A stretch of 64,000 bases of DNA from Melanocharis versteri (taxonomy: Eukaryota > Chordata > Aves > Passeriformes > Melanocharitidae). This document shows, piece by piece, positions 14,467 through 27,345 of the stretch. The notes below the pieces were generated by a model. The model was not told the DNA's origin. It searched no databases and saw nothing but the letters and a program-made list of their open reading frames with translations. Position numbers and translations under genes: made by a program. The first letter of the stretch is position 1. Each line of letters begins with the position of its first letter. Where the stretch lies: positions 2,045,028-2,109,027 of the forward strand of contig VZTG01005248.1 in the NCBI GenBank assembly GCA_013397845.1. Direction: 5' to 3'.

Positions 14467-15010
14467 TGGTTAGAGCGTTAAGATCCAATTACTAGAGAGA
14501 GATGCCTGTACCTGAATTAAGGTGCAACGAGACCATATGGTGAAGTTAATAGAATGGATTTTATTTGACCACAAGTGTGAGATACAATGAGAGATAGAAA
14601 GAAATAGAAAAAAGAGAGTGAAAGAGAGACAGATTAAGGAGAACAGCCGTCGTCCCCACTGTAGATCCAACAGTGTCCTGTTGGTCCTCTTCTTTTGGTC
14701 CTCTCAGTGGTGGGGGTCCCACAAAACATAGAGTTCAATGGGTTAATATATTTCAGACATGCAAGGGAATGTCCAGGTGGCTCCCCTGTGGGGAGGGTTG
14801 TTTAATATTGTCTTTTGCAACACTGGCTCTTTGCAACATTTGTGAGTCATGTGCAGTCCTCTGGTGGAAGGCCTCAGAAATGAGTCTGAGGGTGCTTTGG
14901 GATCTTTGCTGGTTTATGACACCTTCTGAGATGTTACAGCTGCCTCTCAGGTCAGCATAGCTGAGTCAGTTATGTCCCATCAGAAGGGATGAACACCTTC
15001 AGGACTGTGT
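14467..15010 (-). mobile_element. LTR-like retroviral insertion, unclassified
   Basis: The block stands out from its AT-rich surroundings. It has a 60-base AG-rich stretch (about 14575-14645), then 'gccgtcgtccccactgtaga', 'gtcctgttggtcctcttctt' and a run of short G- and C-rich words ending near 15010. This resembles songbird LTRs I recall that carry an AG-rich segment in reverse orientation. Both ends are uncertain and I see no target duplication. A 95-codon frame at 14673-14960 (+) has no recognisable domain. Strand is a guess from resemblance. Confidence 0.45.
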
Positions 15011-17494
15011 GTGAATGTGAATGTCCTGTGTGAATGTGACCTTCATTAATTCTTCTGGAAGTCTGTATGAATTAAAGTTGCAAGGGGAAGTCACGAGATC
15101 TAGTCGTTTGGGCTTTTGTGTAGGTTTGTGGGACTGGAAAATAGCACTTTTTAGTGTGTTGCAGTTTAGGCATCACTGGTATACACATTTCTGTTGCCTT
15201 ACTGCCTTAGTCATTTACCCTTTACTTTCTTCTCTGCTCAGTCATGCATATTGAATTAGTTAGAATTTGTTGAGTACATTTAACATGGGCTTAATTAGGT
15301 CAATCATTTCAGATACCCTATCAGCATTTTTGCCAAGCACATGATGCCTAAAATAGTTTCAGGATGTTCTAATATCTATTAATGAACCTGTTTGGGTGTT
15401 GTGCTGTTTTGGTGTTTTTTAATTAAGATTTTTGTCAAGGTAGAGTTTTTTTAATAGGAACTGATATAAAAGAAAGAGACTTAAGAAAATTTCAGTCACT
15501 TGCCTATTTTTATAATCCTTACAGAGCAATTTTTTTTTTTAAATAAAGTGCTTATGTTTGACTTGTCTAGGTCCTTCAAACTATGAGATGTACTAGAAAT
15601 ACTTCTATATTCTTAAAAAATAATTTCATTTTAAAGATGAATATCAAAGTAGGCCGATGAAAAGCTACTGCATTTATCTTTCTTTAATACCAATTGTCCT
15701 TATAAGTTGAATGCACTGCAAGTTTTCTGTCTTTAAAAGTAATGTGAACTCAAAATTAGGAATACTGACATTCTTTACACCAGAAGCTCTCTGAATAATT
15801 TTTTCATATAGTTCATTTATCAGCAGGCAAGTAGAAGTATGATTTTAATTGGTTTGTTATATGAAAAGGCTAAGATTCTGAAGACAAAATTATCTGTTCT
15901 TTTTTGAAAATTCTTTTTTTCTTAAGAGGAATTTAACACATTGCAGGTATAGGGAGACATAATCCTAGATTCCAATGTGATTCAGAAAGACATCACTTCC
16001 TTTGAAAAAAATTACTACTTGCTGATATCATAGACCCTTTAAAATAATTCTGTTAATCTTTATGTTTGTGCATGAAAATACACAATATTTGCATCAGCCT
16101 CACCACTGTTGATTCTTACTGAAACACAGAAAACTATTGTGTCCAGGACTTTATCTCTAAAATTGTGTCTTCTTTGACCTGTGTTTCAGAGGAGATCTAT
16201 TCCTTCATGAAGTAAGGCTCAGTAAATTAATTCTGACAAATTACTCAGCTTACCTTGCCACCACAAAGCCATATCAAATATTTAAACAAATGTAGTTAAA
16301 TGCACATAAAAAATAAGAGTACTGAATTTACAAAAGTTCAGAATACCAAAGTAGTTTCTTTTATCCAAAATAATAAATGGCTTATGGCCACTTTTAATAC
16401 TATTCCAGTATTTTTCTCTTAATTTTCTCTTAATTAATTCTCTTAATTGTCTTAACCCTAAAACATTGATTTAGAAAAAGAAAAATTCAATCTGTAATCT
16501 TCAATTTAAAGAAAGGTAATTTTATATAATAAACTAGTATTTGTATCCATTTAAATATTTATATATATAAAGATAAATAAATGTATATACATACTTATAT
16601 ACCTGCTTATATGTTTATTAATTATATATTTACTTATACACACTTCTTTATAAAATTATATCTGCTTATATATAATTTAAACATTGTTTTTAGACCAGAT
16701 AATTGTTGTTGAGGAAAACTTTAGAAAGACTTGAGTAGAATTGTATTGCAGATTTGAAAAGATGAGACTGAAACCCAGCTTTAATGAGAATGCAAATGAG
16801 AATTACTAAAGTTCAGTGAAGGTCATAGCAGCTTAATCATGAATTTATGTCAGCAACTTCTCACAAGTGACAAATGAGTTTTAATAAAAACTGTTATCCT
16901 AATGGATTAAACCACAAAATCATGATTGCTCTAGAATTTGACCAGCTGGCCTCACACACATGCAGTTGTACATGTTTAAGTTGTCTTTTTTATTTACAAG
17001 TTCAAGAATAATCTGTTCAGAGGTTGTTTATATTTTTTTAAATGAACATCTCATGACTTTTTATTAAAAGTCTAAAAGGAGTTCTTAAAGCATGTTCTGG
17101 TTTTGCCTAAAGTATTTTTCTTCCTGGAAAAAAAATTTTAACATTCTCAGATGCAACCGTAAATTATTTGTGTCAATTAAAAATAGATAGGTTGCATGGA
17201 TATGCTTCCATTATAGAATAAAAATCCTTAATTTCGTAGGGCAAAATCACTCCGCCATAATTTAATTTGAATCTCTTTCTACCTTGTAAATACATGCCTA
17301 AAACTATATCATTTTCAAGAACAGAAAGTTATCCTGAGGGGGAAAATAGAACATAATATTTGTATCCCAAACATCTGTGAAACCCAAACAGAAGAACTCA
17401 AAAAAGAAAACTTTGCTTTAGCTCTTTTTGTTTGCTGAAGTGTCTATTTTGCCAGTTTGAATATATTTATTGTTCAACTAATAAACATAATATG
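15011..17494. other. No gene seen; includes very AT-rich segment
   Basis: No exon or recognisable transposon. Positions 16550-16680 are a degenerate TA-rich tract of TATA, TTTA and ATAC words. A near-duplicate of 'ctgtgtgtgaatgtga' occurs around 15006-15038. Confidence 0.6.
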
Positions 17495-18283
17495 TGTATT
17501 GGGTTTGCGTGGCAAGGTTTTGGTTGTGGGAGTTGCTGCTAGGGTGGCTTTTGCGAGAAGCTGCTGGAAGTTTCCCCTGTGTCCAATGGAGCCGGTGCCA
17601 GCTGGCACCAAGGTGAACCAGCTGCTTGACTGATGGCCAAGCCCATCAGGGACAGTGGGAGCACCTCTGGAGTGACATAGTTAAGAAGGGCAAAATGTTA
17701 CTGCACAAGGAGAAGTTGCAGCTGGAGAGAAGAGTGAGAATACGGGAGAGAAAGAGCCCTGCAGACACCCAGGTCAGTGATGCAGGAGGGGGAGGCGGTG
17801 TGGAGATTCCCCTGCAGTTCATGGTGCACGCTGAGGCAGCCCATGGAAGTGTGCCCCTGCAGCCCAGGGAAGTCCACAGTGGAACAGGGGAAGAGTGTGT
17901 GGAATCCTCCCTCTGTGGAGGAAGTAGTGGCAGAGATGTGTGATGGATTGACTGCAGCCCCCATCCTCCACCCTCCGCTGCTGGGAGGAGGAGGGAGAGA
18001 AATCTTAAGCGAAGTTAAGCTTAGGAAGAAGGGAGGCTGGGGGGGGAATGTGTTTTAAGATTTAGTTTTTTGTTTTTCATTACTCTACTCTGACCTGGTC
18101 GGCAATAAGTTAAGTTAATTTCCCTGAGTCATATCTGTTTTGCCTGTGATGGTAATCAGTAAGTGATCTTTCCCCATCCTTATCTTGACACATGAGCCTT
18201 TCATTCTTTTTCTCCCCTGTCTAGATGATGAGGGGAGTGATAGAGAGGCTTTGGTGATGTCCAGCCCCAGTCAACCTGCTACA
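17495..18283 (+). mobile_element. Solo LTR of an endogenous retrovirus (songbird type)
   Basis: The element begins TGTATTGGGTTTGCGTGGCA and ends in 'caacctgctaca', giving the TG...CA ends of an LTR. Internal marks are a decayed TATA-like 'catagttaag' near 17667, repeated 'gcagcccatgga'-type units in the middle, a block 'aagcttaggaagaaggg', a degraded polyadenylation site (caataagttaag, about 18104) and the 'agtgatctttccccatcctt' block near the 3' end. The hexamer ATGTGT occurs at 17492-17497 and 18284-18289. It may be the target duplication, but the left copy overlaps the expected TG end, so the boundary is ambiguous. No internal proviral sequence flanks it. The same family is seen reversed at 60.5-62.2 and 62.8-63.7 kb. 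Confidence 0.85.
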
Positions 18284-20935
18284 ATGTGTAAATATTTAGC
18301 CACTAAGAATGTGGCCAGTTAAAGCTTCCTGATCCTAAAATAAGTAAATTATGTCATGGTTCCCATAATTTATACTCTTTTGGGTATCTAGAGAACAAGG
18401 TAAGAGGAAGGAGTCATTAGCACAGCACAGTTCTCGGTAAATGTGCTTGCAGGATGGGCTGTGCTTATGAGATACTTCCTACTCCAAGCTGTTCTGACAA
18501 GCCCACAAAATTGTGTGCAAACAACCAACTTCAGAAAAGATTTAATCCTTCTCGAGAAATTTTCTTGTATCAGACAATCATACTCAAGTATGTCTTGCTA
18601 TATTAGAAATTGAGAACAAGTGAAATGTAGTAGTATTGGTATCTGTATAAGGCAAAGACCCCAAACACCTTATTCTTCCTAATATCAAGATCTGGAATCT
18701 AAATCTAGAATCGTAACTTCATAATACATGAAACCTCCCTATGGGTGGGGTTAAATAATACTAAAAATTTTATGTGAAGGGAATCTTCGAACTATGGAAT
18801 GGATGGAAAATCTAGAAAGTACAGAACACATTACTGCTGAGCATTTACAAAGAAGTTTAAATTAAGGATTTTAAAAATTCTATCAATATTACTGATTTTA
18901 GTTCAGTGTTAAGTAAGAACAAAATAAGGCAAATATTAATTGTGTGAAAAAATGCACTTCTCAAAAGCAGGGAAACAACCTATTTATATTAGAGAACAGG
19001 TAGCAGCACCTGATTTGTCAAATGAGTCGTATAGTGTGGGACTAGTTTTATGTGTGGCATGCACAGTGGTGTAAGTCAGAAAGAAGATCTGTGTCCTGTG
19101 GTCCAAGTTGTACATCAATTGCTCATGACTAAGCAAACCTTGCTTCAGTATTCGGTACAGGTTGGATTGGTAGGTTGGGTAGGTGAGGATATTACAATCC
19201 TCTCTCCACCTCATTACTGCCACACGGACCTTTATTTCTTATAATGGCCTGCAGAATTTATTGCTGTGCGGTCTTTTCTTACTGTCCAAGTACAGCAGTC
19301 AGTGCTTCTTTAATCTTCATTTCTGTGTACCTTAAACAGCAGCATGCTGTTGTTGTTGTTGCTATTTCTCCAGCTGAGGTTGTGTTATATATATCTGTAA
19401 CTCCAGCAGTTTATCTTCCTTTGCAAGGATGCGCACTGGTGCTTTGAAGTTCCATACCACTGTGCTCGCTCAGCGTGACTCACCTCATCTTTAGCTGGTT
19501 CCAGCAGGGCTCTTGCTTGAGCTGAAGAACGTATGAGGGCACAGACATGATAACATCAACCAAATGAGCACTAACTTTGCAGTACTAACATTCTAGACCA
19601 ATGAATTAGAGTACTCTAAATACATATCTCAACTCCCAATTTTGCTTCATCCATATTCTTAGACTGCTGTAGGTACAGCAACACAGCTAAACATCTGGGC
19701 TTCACTTAAACCTTGAGGAGACACGTGGTTGTCTTCATGTAGGAGTGAAACACAGAGTGAAACCCCTTATGGTGCCACCTTCCCTCTAAGGTTAGAGGGA
19801 GTCTTTATGAGCAGCTGAGGCTAGGCGTTTATGCTTTTCAAAGCTCAAAAGTTTGGTGAGATTAATCTTGTTTTTACCAGTTTACTTTTATCAGAGTTGA
19901 ATAGTAAAAAACTTCATGCTTTTCATTATATCTCTTTTGTACTTTAGCTCTCCTGAAATTTATGAAGTTTGTTTATAGAAATGATCTGCCTGTAAAATTG
20001 AACTTGCAAGACAGGGTCTCTAATTGCATCTATCTCTCTATTTATATTTATTTTTCACTTTATCTCTTTCTAATTTAATACTTTACATCATATGTGATTA
20101 AATTATGATTTACTTGCACCATTTGATTCTCTCTTACTAACTTCACATTAGATCAGTAATGGCTGAAATGCCCTGAATTGCTGCTAGAACCATCATACTG
20201 TGTGTTTAAAGCTAGTTCCTTGAATCTGTCATTTTAACAGAGGTTAGCCAGGGTTATGTATGTCAACCGTGCACAAACTCGTGGTGGAGTGCCTAGATAA
20301 CCATGAATTTGCCTTAAATTTTGTGCTTATGTTTGAAATAATAGAAATATTTCACATTGAAGGCAATGCTGATAGGACTTGTGAGATGTACACCCTGTAT
20401 AGTAATAGTGCTTTTAATTATATTGTCCTACCTGTCTTAGGAGTTTGCATTTTAATTTTTTCTTTAAAAGAGCTTTAGTATTGAATTGCATTATAGGATA
20501 CTAGCCATGCTTTACTTCCAGGGAATTTTTATTTGGTGTATTTAAATGCAGCTACTGGAATGGCAGTTAGTCTGTTTTAGCTGAGTAGAAATGTACCTCG
20601 GGTGCCATTAGTAACTGAATTAATACTGATTTTATCAAGTTACATTTCCTGTTGAAAATGCTCAATTGAGTGCAATATTCTGTATTAAAAAAAAATCTTG
20701 AATACTAGAATTTCACATCTGATTTCAGTATTATTTCTAAACTATCCCTTCACTGTATCGTTTTTACTCTAATTTAACTGATTTACTTTTTATTTTAGTT
20801 ATTAACCCATTCATTATTTCTAATAATCTTATAGCAGTACGTGGAAAGCAAATCACCTTGCTAGTTTTTGTGGTATCTTCTAATATGTAGGAAAAGAAAA
20901 TGATTGAATATGGGATCATGCCCTGATTTAATTTT
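18284..20935. other. No gene seen
   Basis: No coding exon or RNA gene. Positions 18980-19540 are less AT-rich and could hide an old transposon, but I recognise none. A short (TTG)n run lies near 19348-19360. Confidence 0.5.
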
Positions 20936-21540
20936 AACCCCCCCGCAGTGATTATTAGGGACATCAGAGAGCAGCAAGAATGGGCTGCTGTATGAGGAAA
21001 AGCGGGTTGGGTGCTGAGTGTGAAGCAAGGTGGGCAGCAGTGCCCTCACCAGCAAGGGCCCAATCCTACAATACCCAAACCCGATGAGCAAAGCAGGTTT
21101 GAGTGCATTAACCAGTCAGAGGAGAGTCTAAAGCACCAGGCAAAACTGACGTGATGAGGGATGTCCCAGGTCAAGCTGAGAAGTCGTCAGCAAGTGTGGA
21201 TCAGGTCGAGTGACACAACCAAGCTCAGTCCTACTGCAGTGATCCCAGGCAGGTCTGGGATGAGAAGGCAGGTCAAGGTCTTGAAATGCAAGCCAGAAAG
21301 TCAGATTTCCCGGTCAGGGTCTGGATCAGCAGGATACACCACCAGGCACAGACACAGTAGTACTGTAGCTCAGTCAGCAGCCAAGGACAAGAGCCTGAGC
21401 TCAAATGTCTCAGCAAAGGAGGGGGAAGGCAACTACTTCTCACAGCAGTCTGAGCTGAGGTGATGCAGCTGTACCATACCAGCACTCCAGCACACGTGAT
21501 CAAATTCAAGGAGGATAGAGTGTACCTAGGACCTGAGAAA
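20936..21540. repeat. Unclassified GC-richer block with degenerate internal repeats
   Basis: About 600 bases, clearly richer in G and C than both flanks, starting at a C run. Words built on 'caggtca' recur: 'aggtcaagctgagaagtcg', 'aggtcgagtgac', 'aggtctgggatgagaaggc', 'aggtcaaggtcttg', 'cggtcagggtctggatcag'. The + frame 21161-21463 is open for 100 codons and rich in Ser, Arg and Gln, and the reverse frame 21273-21545 is also open, which fits low stop density rather than a gene. I do not recognise it as CR1 or as any LTR seen elsewhere here. It may be a degenerate minisatellite or an internal piece of an endogenous retrovirus. Confidence 0.5.
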
Positions 21541-22080
21541 ATCACAAATAATTACAAATACATTTGTTGTATTTTGCTGTTTTATCTCTGAGCTGGTCAT
21601 ATGGAAAATAGATATTGATTTTATTTAATGGATAGCTGGAAGAAGTAATTAATTTTGACAACTTAATTTCTTTCTTGTGTTGTTTTTAACTTGCTAAGTG
21701 GTTGAAACTTTGCACTTAGAAAGACAGCCTATTATCCTCTCATAACATAGGTGTATTTACAATTCATGCTTTGTAGCTTATATTTAAAATCAGCTATGGT
21801 TTATTTCTTTATTTCTTTGTCTTTCATGTCTTTCATGATGTTTTCTTTCTTTAAATAAATGAGATTCAACTTAAATCCCTAACCTGCTTTCTATGGTCAT
21901 ATCTACATTTGTACTTATTGAACAACCTGAATCCACTGCAATCAATAATTCTAGTAGATGTCAGAATATAAAACACATACATTAATTATACTTTCAAGAT
22001 TTGTAGACGGAGTTTGTACTTCTCTGAGTTAGAGAACTCCCTTTTGACTGTGTATCCGGAAGGCAATTAAGTTCATTCTT

Positions 22081-22812
22081 GTAGAATCATAGAATCTTTC
22101 AAGTTGGAAAAAACCTCTGCGATCATCTAGTCAAACTATTAACACAGCACTGCCAGGTCCACCACTAAAATACATTCCTAAGTGCCACATCTGCAGGTGC
22201 TCCCTTCCAGGGGTGGTGACTTAACCATCTGCATGGACAGTCTCTTTTGATGCTTGATAGCCCTTTCTCCAGAAGAAATTTCTCCTAATATCCAGTCTCA
22301 ATGTCCCCTGGTGCTCCTTGAGGACAGTTCCTCTTGTCCTGCCACTTGCTTTCTGGGAGAAGATGCCAAAAACCACCTGGCTACAACCTCCTTTCAGTAG
22401 TTGTAGAGCACAATGAGGTCTCCCCAAGCCTGCTTTTCTCCAGGCTAAACACTCCCAGCTCCCTCATCCACTTCTCACCAAACTTGTGCTCCAGAGTGTT
22501 CACCAGCTCTGTTGCCCTTCTCTGGATATGCTCCAGCACTTCAATGTCTTCCATGTAGTGAGGGGCCCAAAACCGAGCACAGGATTTCAGGTGTGGCCTC
22601 ACCAGTGCCAAGTACAGGGGTGCAATCACTGCCCTGGTCCTACTGGCCACACTGTTTCTCATACAGGCCAGGATTCCATTGGCCTTCTTGGCCACATGGG
22701 CACACACTGGCTCGTGTTCAGCCGGCTGTCAACCAGCATCCCAGCTGCTTTCCTGCCTGGCAGTTTTCCAGGGACACTTCTCCAAGCATTTTCTTCAAGT
22801 TCATAGGAGAAT
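22081..22812 (-). mobile_element. CR1 LINE, 3' part with end of reverse transcriptase frame
   Basis: The + strand opens with 'gtagaatcatagaatctttc', the complement of the CR1 3' end, followed by the 3' UTR and then coding sequence read on the reverse strand. The frame at 22381-22707 carries CR1 ORF2 C-terminal landmarks: VAKKANGILACMRNSVASR, APLYLALVRPHLKSC, FWAPHYMEDIEVLEHIQRR and LGVFSLEKSRL. A second frame (22221-22427) continues with LKGGCSQV and LRLDIRRNFF, so a frameshift separates them near 22390-22420. Only the region after the polymerase core is present; the catalytic part and endonuclease are gone. The element is dead, but it is the best-preserved CR1 here. Confidence 0.96.
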
Positions 22813-25560
22813 ATCAGAAATATCTTCCCATACAGTGAAGATCCTATCTGCCTACTTTTTGGGGTGGAGTGGTTATACTTACAACACTCCTCTTTTCTTA
22901 GTATCTAATGATTAAAATAGTCTGTTAGGTGAAAGGACATTAAATTTTATTTTTTGAATTTCTGGCAAGTGGTGTAATAACCAGGCTACGGTGCCATGGA
23001 TAAGAATACTTAAACTGATTATTCTAGAAATTGAACCCGTATGCTAACAAAGGATGCAATGGTCGGGACATAAGGTAGTAAATATCTCATTTTAGTATAA
23101 TGGTATGGGTAATTACTTTGCAGGAGCTATAGATTTGATTCCAAATGCAGTTCCTTGAATACGAATCCATTTCACCTTAGACATTAAACAAATAAACTTG
23201 TTTCTGCTTTTAGTTACTGCTAGTTTAGAATCAGTATTCTTGCTCACCTGGTTACTCAGTAGCCTAGTTTCAAATAATCACACACAGTGATGGTTATGGA
23301 TGTCTTGTGAGACAGGGGTTCAGTATTTCTGAGTTCAGTAGAGATGGAAACCCACCTCACAATTCCAGTATGAACAGTGTGAACACGAAGATGGTTTAAA
23401 TGACAACAAATATGTACTTTCTACTAAGTCTGATACTTTGTTCTTCCAAGAGTCACAGGCAGTGTGGACCTAGGGCAAGATATGGATGTATGGGAATGGA
23501 TGGCCAATGGGTGTAAAGGAATCTCTTGTACTAGGAGTATGGGCATGGGCAAACATCCTAATGAGGTTAGATTACAGTGTACCTTACTAAAACAATTTAA
23601 TGAAATTTTTGAAGTTGAAACCTTGATATAGGGAGAGTTCTTCTGAATTCTTCTGAGTCACTCTGTGTAAATGAATCAAATACAACCATAAAAAACCCTA
23701 AGCATTTCAGATGATTTATTACTTATTCATTATGAGTCATAGAGGAAGGAAATATATGGTCTGTTTTAAAAATAAAATTATTTGAATAGGTACCATTCAA
23801 GACATGGTACTCCCAAATGAACTTGTTGCAAAGAGCTTACTCATAATAAAACTTCCCTCTATTGTACTATGCAAGTCTAATGTTCCTCATTTAATTAATT
23901 TTACCAAAGAAGAAGGATTCCCAAATGTCTTTAACAAACTTTATATTATAGCAATTTTTAAAGCACTTAACATTCATGATTAGCTTTGTTATGCATATCT
24001 AACAATGTATGTTCAGATTGCCACCTTTCTGCTCTATCCTGGGGTTGTATCTCTGGGGAAAATGCGAAGTCTGGGTCAGTTTATTGATTTAAATTTATTT
24101 ATAATCTTTTTAACTTTTAGAAAATATCTATTTTAATTTACTCACTCTATCCAAAGTATAGAATCCATGCATAGAAATATTCCAAATACCAGATGAATTT
24201 TTTAATAACAAAAACTGATGTTTTATGAACAAAAATTCTTTATGAATTTATTTTTACAACATGTATTTACTCTAAGTGTATGGCATAAAACATAACTTTG
24301 TTCTGATTTCTATAAATGCTGTTTACATTATTTTTACGGCATTTTTGAAGTATTTACATCATGTTTGAAAGAAATGTTAATAGTATAACATTAAATGCTG
24401 TAACTATTATAATACACTTCTGTTAAAATCAGAAATGTATTCTCTCTTAAGAACAATCTACAAGTATGGATAATGTTTTGAAAGTGAAATATAAATTTCA
24501 TAAATCCTCTTTGAAGCACGGTAAACAATTCAGTCATGGAAATTATCTGTTGAATTGGAGGGCACAAGAGTGAACTGAAACTGCTTAATAGACCTTTGAC
24601 TAATCGTAAACCCATTTGAATGTATTTCTCAAGATTACTAAAAAGCAAAATTTCATGGAATCTAAGATGTAAATGTGATAGTACAAAAAAAAGTTGCATC
24701 TTACATAGCAGTGAGGAAACAACTATCTGTTTTAGTGTCACAACCTCAATTCACCAATAGCCAAAAATTTGGAAAGTAGAAAATCTGACAGTCTAAATGC
24801 AAAAATAGCATGCTTTAGAAGTCACTCTGCAGAAGGGAGTTCTGCATGCAAACCAAAACCAGTGAAAAGTTAAATGTGAGAACAGATACCAGCAATGTTA
24901 GTTATTTTCAATAATACAAAATTGAATAACTCGAATTTCAGAAAATTATTTGTCTGTGCCCTGGAGAACTGATTTACCCCCTTTGTGCACCACCCTGGAA
25001 CTTTCCTTGCATTCAGAATAAGAAGAGTCAGCTGAACATAATTTATGATGTATACCATAAGCCAGGATCTGATCTTGGACTACAGCTACTCTAGGATTCC
25101 TACTTTTTTAATTTATCAAAGATGAGTGAAAGTGGCAGCAAAAAAATTGGCTTAGATTTTGAATGTAAGTAATTATTTTTAGCATGCTGCTTACTGCAAA
25201 AGGCCACAGAAAGAGTGTAGTGTTCTTGTATGAAATCACAATTGGCTTCCATGCTGCTGGATTTTTATGACAATCAGGCTTTCCCTATAGAGAGACCTAT
25301 TGAAAATATATAGTGAGAAGAAAAGTATGGCAGTACGTAAGTGGCTTGCAACATAGATCATAAAGACACCGATTATATTTCTAGTAAAAGTGAAAATGCA
25401 CTTTGGATGAATGGCCATCCTAATTCTGTACTAACATATACTATACTATACGTGCACTAACCTAACTATACTTTAAATGTAGTCTCCTGAATAGACTAAA
25501 AAAGGCTACATTCTTTGGTATGTAAAGGTACTCATTACATTAAAAGGGTATTATGCAAGC
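22813..25560. other. No gene seen
   Basis: AT-rich unique sequence with no supportable exon, RNA gene or transposon. The 116-codon reverse frame at 24391-24741 has no domain I can name and ordinary local base composition. Confidence 0.6.
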
Positions 25561-26141
25561 TGTGCTGTTTTTGGCAGAGGTAGAGTTAATTTTCTTCATT
25601 GTAGCTAGTATGGAGCTATGATTTGGATTTGTGCTGAAAACAATGTTAATAATATAAGGATGTTTTCATTATTGCTGAGCAGTGCTTACACAGAGCCAAA
25701 TCTTTTTCTGCTTTTCATACCATATCACCAAGGAGGAGGCTGGGGATGCACGAGTATTTGGGAGGGGACACAGCTGTGACCCCAGCTGACCCAAGGGATA
25801 TTCTACACCATATGTCATTGTAAAAGCTGGGGGAAACTGAGTGAAGAAGAAAGCAGGAGACACTTGTAGTGATGGCATTTGTCTTCCCCAGCAACCTTGA
25901 TGCGTACGGGAGCCTTGATTTCTGGGAATGGCTGAACACTTGCCCGCCCATGGGAATGGTGAATGGTTTCCTTGTTTGGCTTGGCTTGTGTGCAGTTTTT
26001 GCTTTACCTATTTAAGTATCTTTATCTCACCCCAGGAATTTTCTCACTTTAACCTTTCCAATTCCCTCCCCCATCCCTCTGGTGGGGGAGTAAGCAAGTG
26101 GCTGCGTTGGCTTGGTTGCCAGATGGGCTTAAACCACAATG
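25561..26141 (+). mobile_element. Solo LTR of an endogenous retrovirus (bird type)
   Basis: The element starts 'tgtgctgtttttggca' and 'gtagagttaattttcttc', then 'gtagctagtatggagctatg', 'tttgtgctgaaaacaa', 'tgctgagcagtgcttacac', 'ggatattctacaccatat', 'aacacttgcccgcccatgg', and finishes with 'gggcttaaaccacaa'. This ordered set matches an LTR widespread in songbirds, in forward orientation. The TATA-box region is decayed (tgtaaaagctggg). No internal sequence or clear target duplication flanks it, so it is a solo LTR. The LTR at 33.8-34.4 kb is a relative in reverse orientation. Both share the 'gagttaattttctt' start and the '...gcttaaaacca' end, but their middles differ. Confidence 0.87.
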
Positions 26142-27168
26142 TAAGTGCAAAATGTTTAGGAAAATACGGGGTTTTATTTCATTCCCTTATTTACGGCAAA
26201 TAAACGAGAAGATTTTAAGCAAGACTGTAAGAACCTAAGAATGACCACGTGTGTTCAGCTCAATGGTCCATTTTCTCCCCTGCCTCCAACAACACTCATA
26301 CATTGGTATTCAAGGGTACAAGCATATATGGTATGTCAGAACAACTCTTCCAGCTTTTCCCATATTAGGTGTTTTTCTGACCGTCATGTGATTTCTTACG
26401 TTACTAACTCTCAGTTAAACTTTCTTCTCCATACTTGCCCTGTCTTTTCTGGAATCCACAATATCACAAGGTGTTCCACATGCTTATTTGTTTCGAGATT
26501 CATGTTCTTTTGTTTCCCTAGAGCATGACTGCTGCTAGCTTTATGTGATACTCCCAAGTTCTTGTAGCTTCATTTGACACTCCCTAAATAACTTCCTTTT
26601 CATGATACTTTCTTTTATTTTTTTTTCTTTTTTTCCCAGGTCATCTCTAAATTGATGAGACAGTAGAATTGATGACGTAATCAGAAGTTGCTTTTAAAAA
26701 GTGCTGATATTTGCCTAGTTGCTATTTACATGATAAATGTTCCTGCATATCATTGTTGCTACAGACTTACCAACTATTCTTTACATACCAGCTGCCAGTG
26801 TTTGAGCCTTTAGACCAATGGTAAGAGATGTGTATCAGAAAGCTGTCAATTAACAGTATTTGTAGTGTAGTAACCTGTGTTAGAGATATTCTGGTACTGA
26901 CCTAGGAGCTGGGGACACTTCCCATGTCACCCTATTTGTATGACTTTCCTTGGAAGACCTTATATACTGAGCTCTATCATTCAGGGCTCAGTAAGCTTTT
27001 TTTCTTTAGCACTGTTTGAGTGAACCTGCCACTTCCCATTTTAAGATGTGAAAACCTCAAATGTCTTCCTGTAGTTCAGCCAAATGGTTGAGGGCTGTAT
27101 TTTGGGAGAAATTTGAGTTTCCTGTAATTTCTTACCTGAAAATGTGAATTAGGATTGTCCTCCTAAAG
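26142..27168. other. No gene seen
   Basis: AT-rich unique sequence; the 95-codon + frame at 26241-26528 shows no recognisable motif. Confidence 0.6.
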
Positions 27169-27345
27169 TTTGGCCAGTTTTTGTTTGGTTTTTTGGGGCT
27201 TTGTTTTGTTTTGTTTTGTTTTGGTTTTGTTTTGTTTTGTTGTTGTTTTTGCGCTTTTGGTTTGGTTTGGTTTGGGTTGGGTTGGGTTGGGTTGGGTTGG
27301 GTTTTTTTGTTGTAGTTTTTTTTTCTTTTTGTTTTTCTTTTCTTT
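27169..27345. repeat. Compound T/G-rich simple repeat with G-quadruplex motif
   Basis: A (GTTTT)n tract at about 27200-27243 passes through TTG and TTTGG units into (GGGTT)n. Six GGG runs separated by TT lie at 27274-27301 on the + strand, enough for an intramolecular G-quadruplex. A T-rich tail follows to about 27345. The Lys/Asn/Gln- and Phe-rich frames across it are artefacts. The unit TTGGG differs from the vertebrate telomere unit TTAGGG. Confidence 0.95.

Noticed and set aside
27274..27301. Interstitial telomere repeat
   Set aside because: The unit is TTGGG, not TTAGGG.
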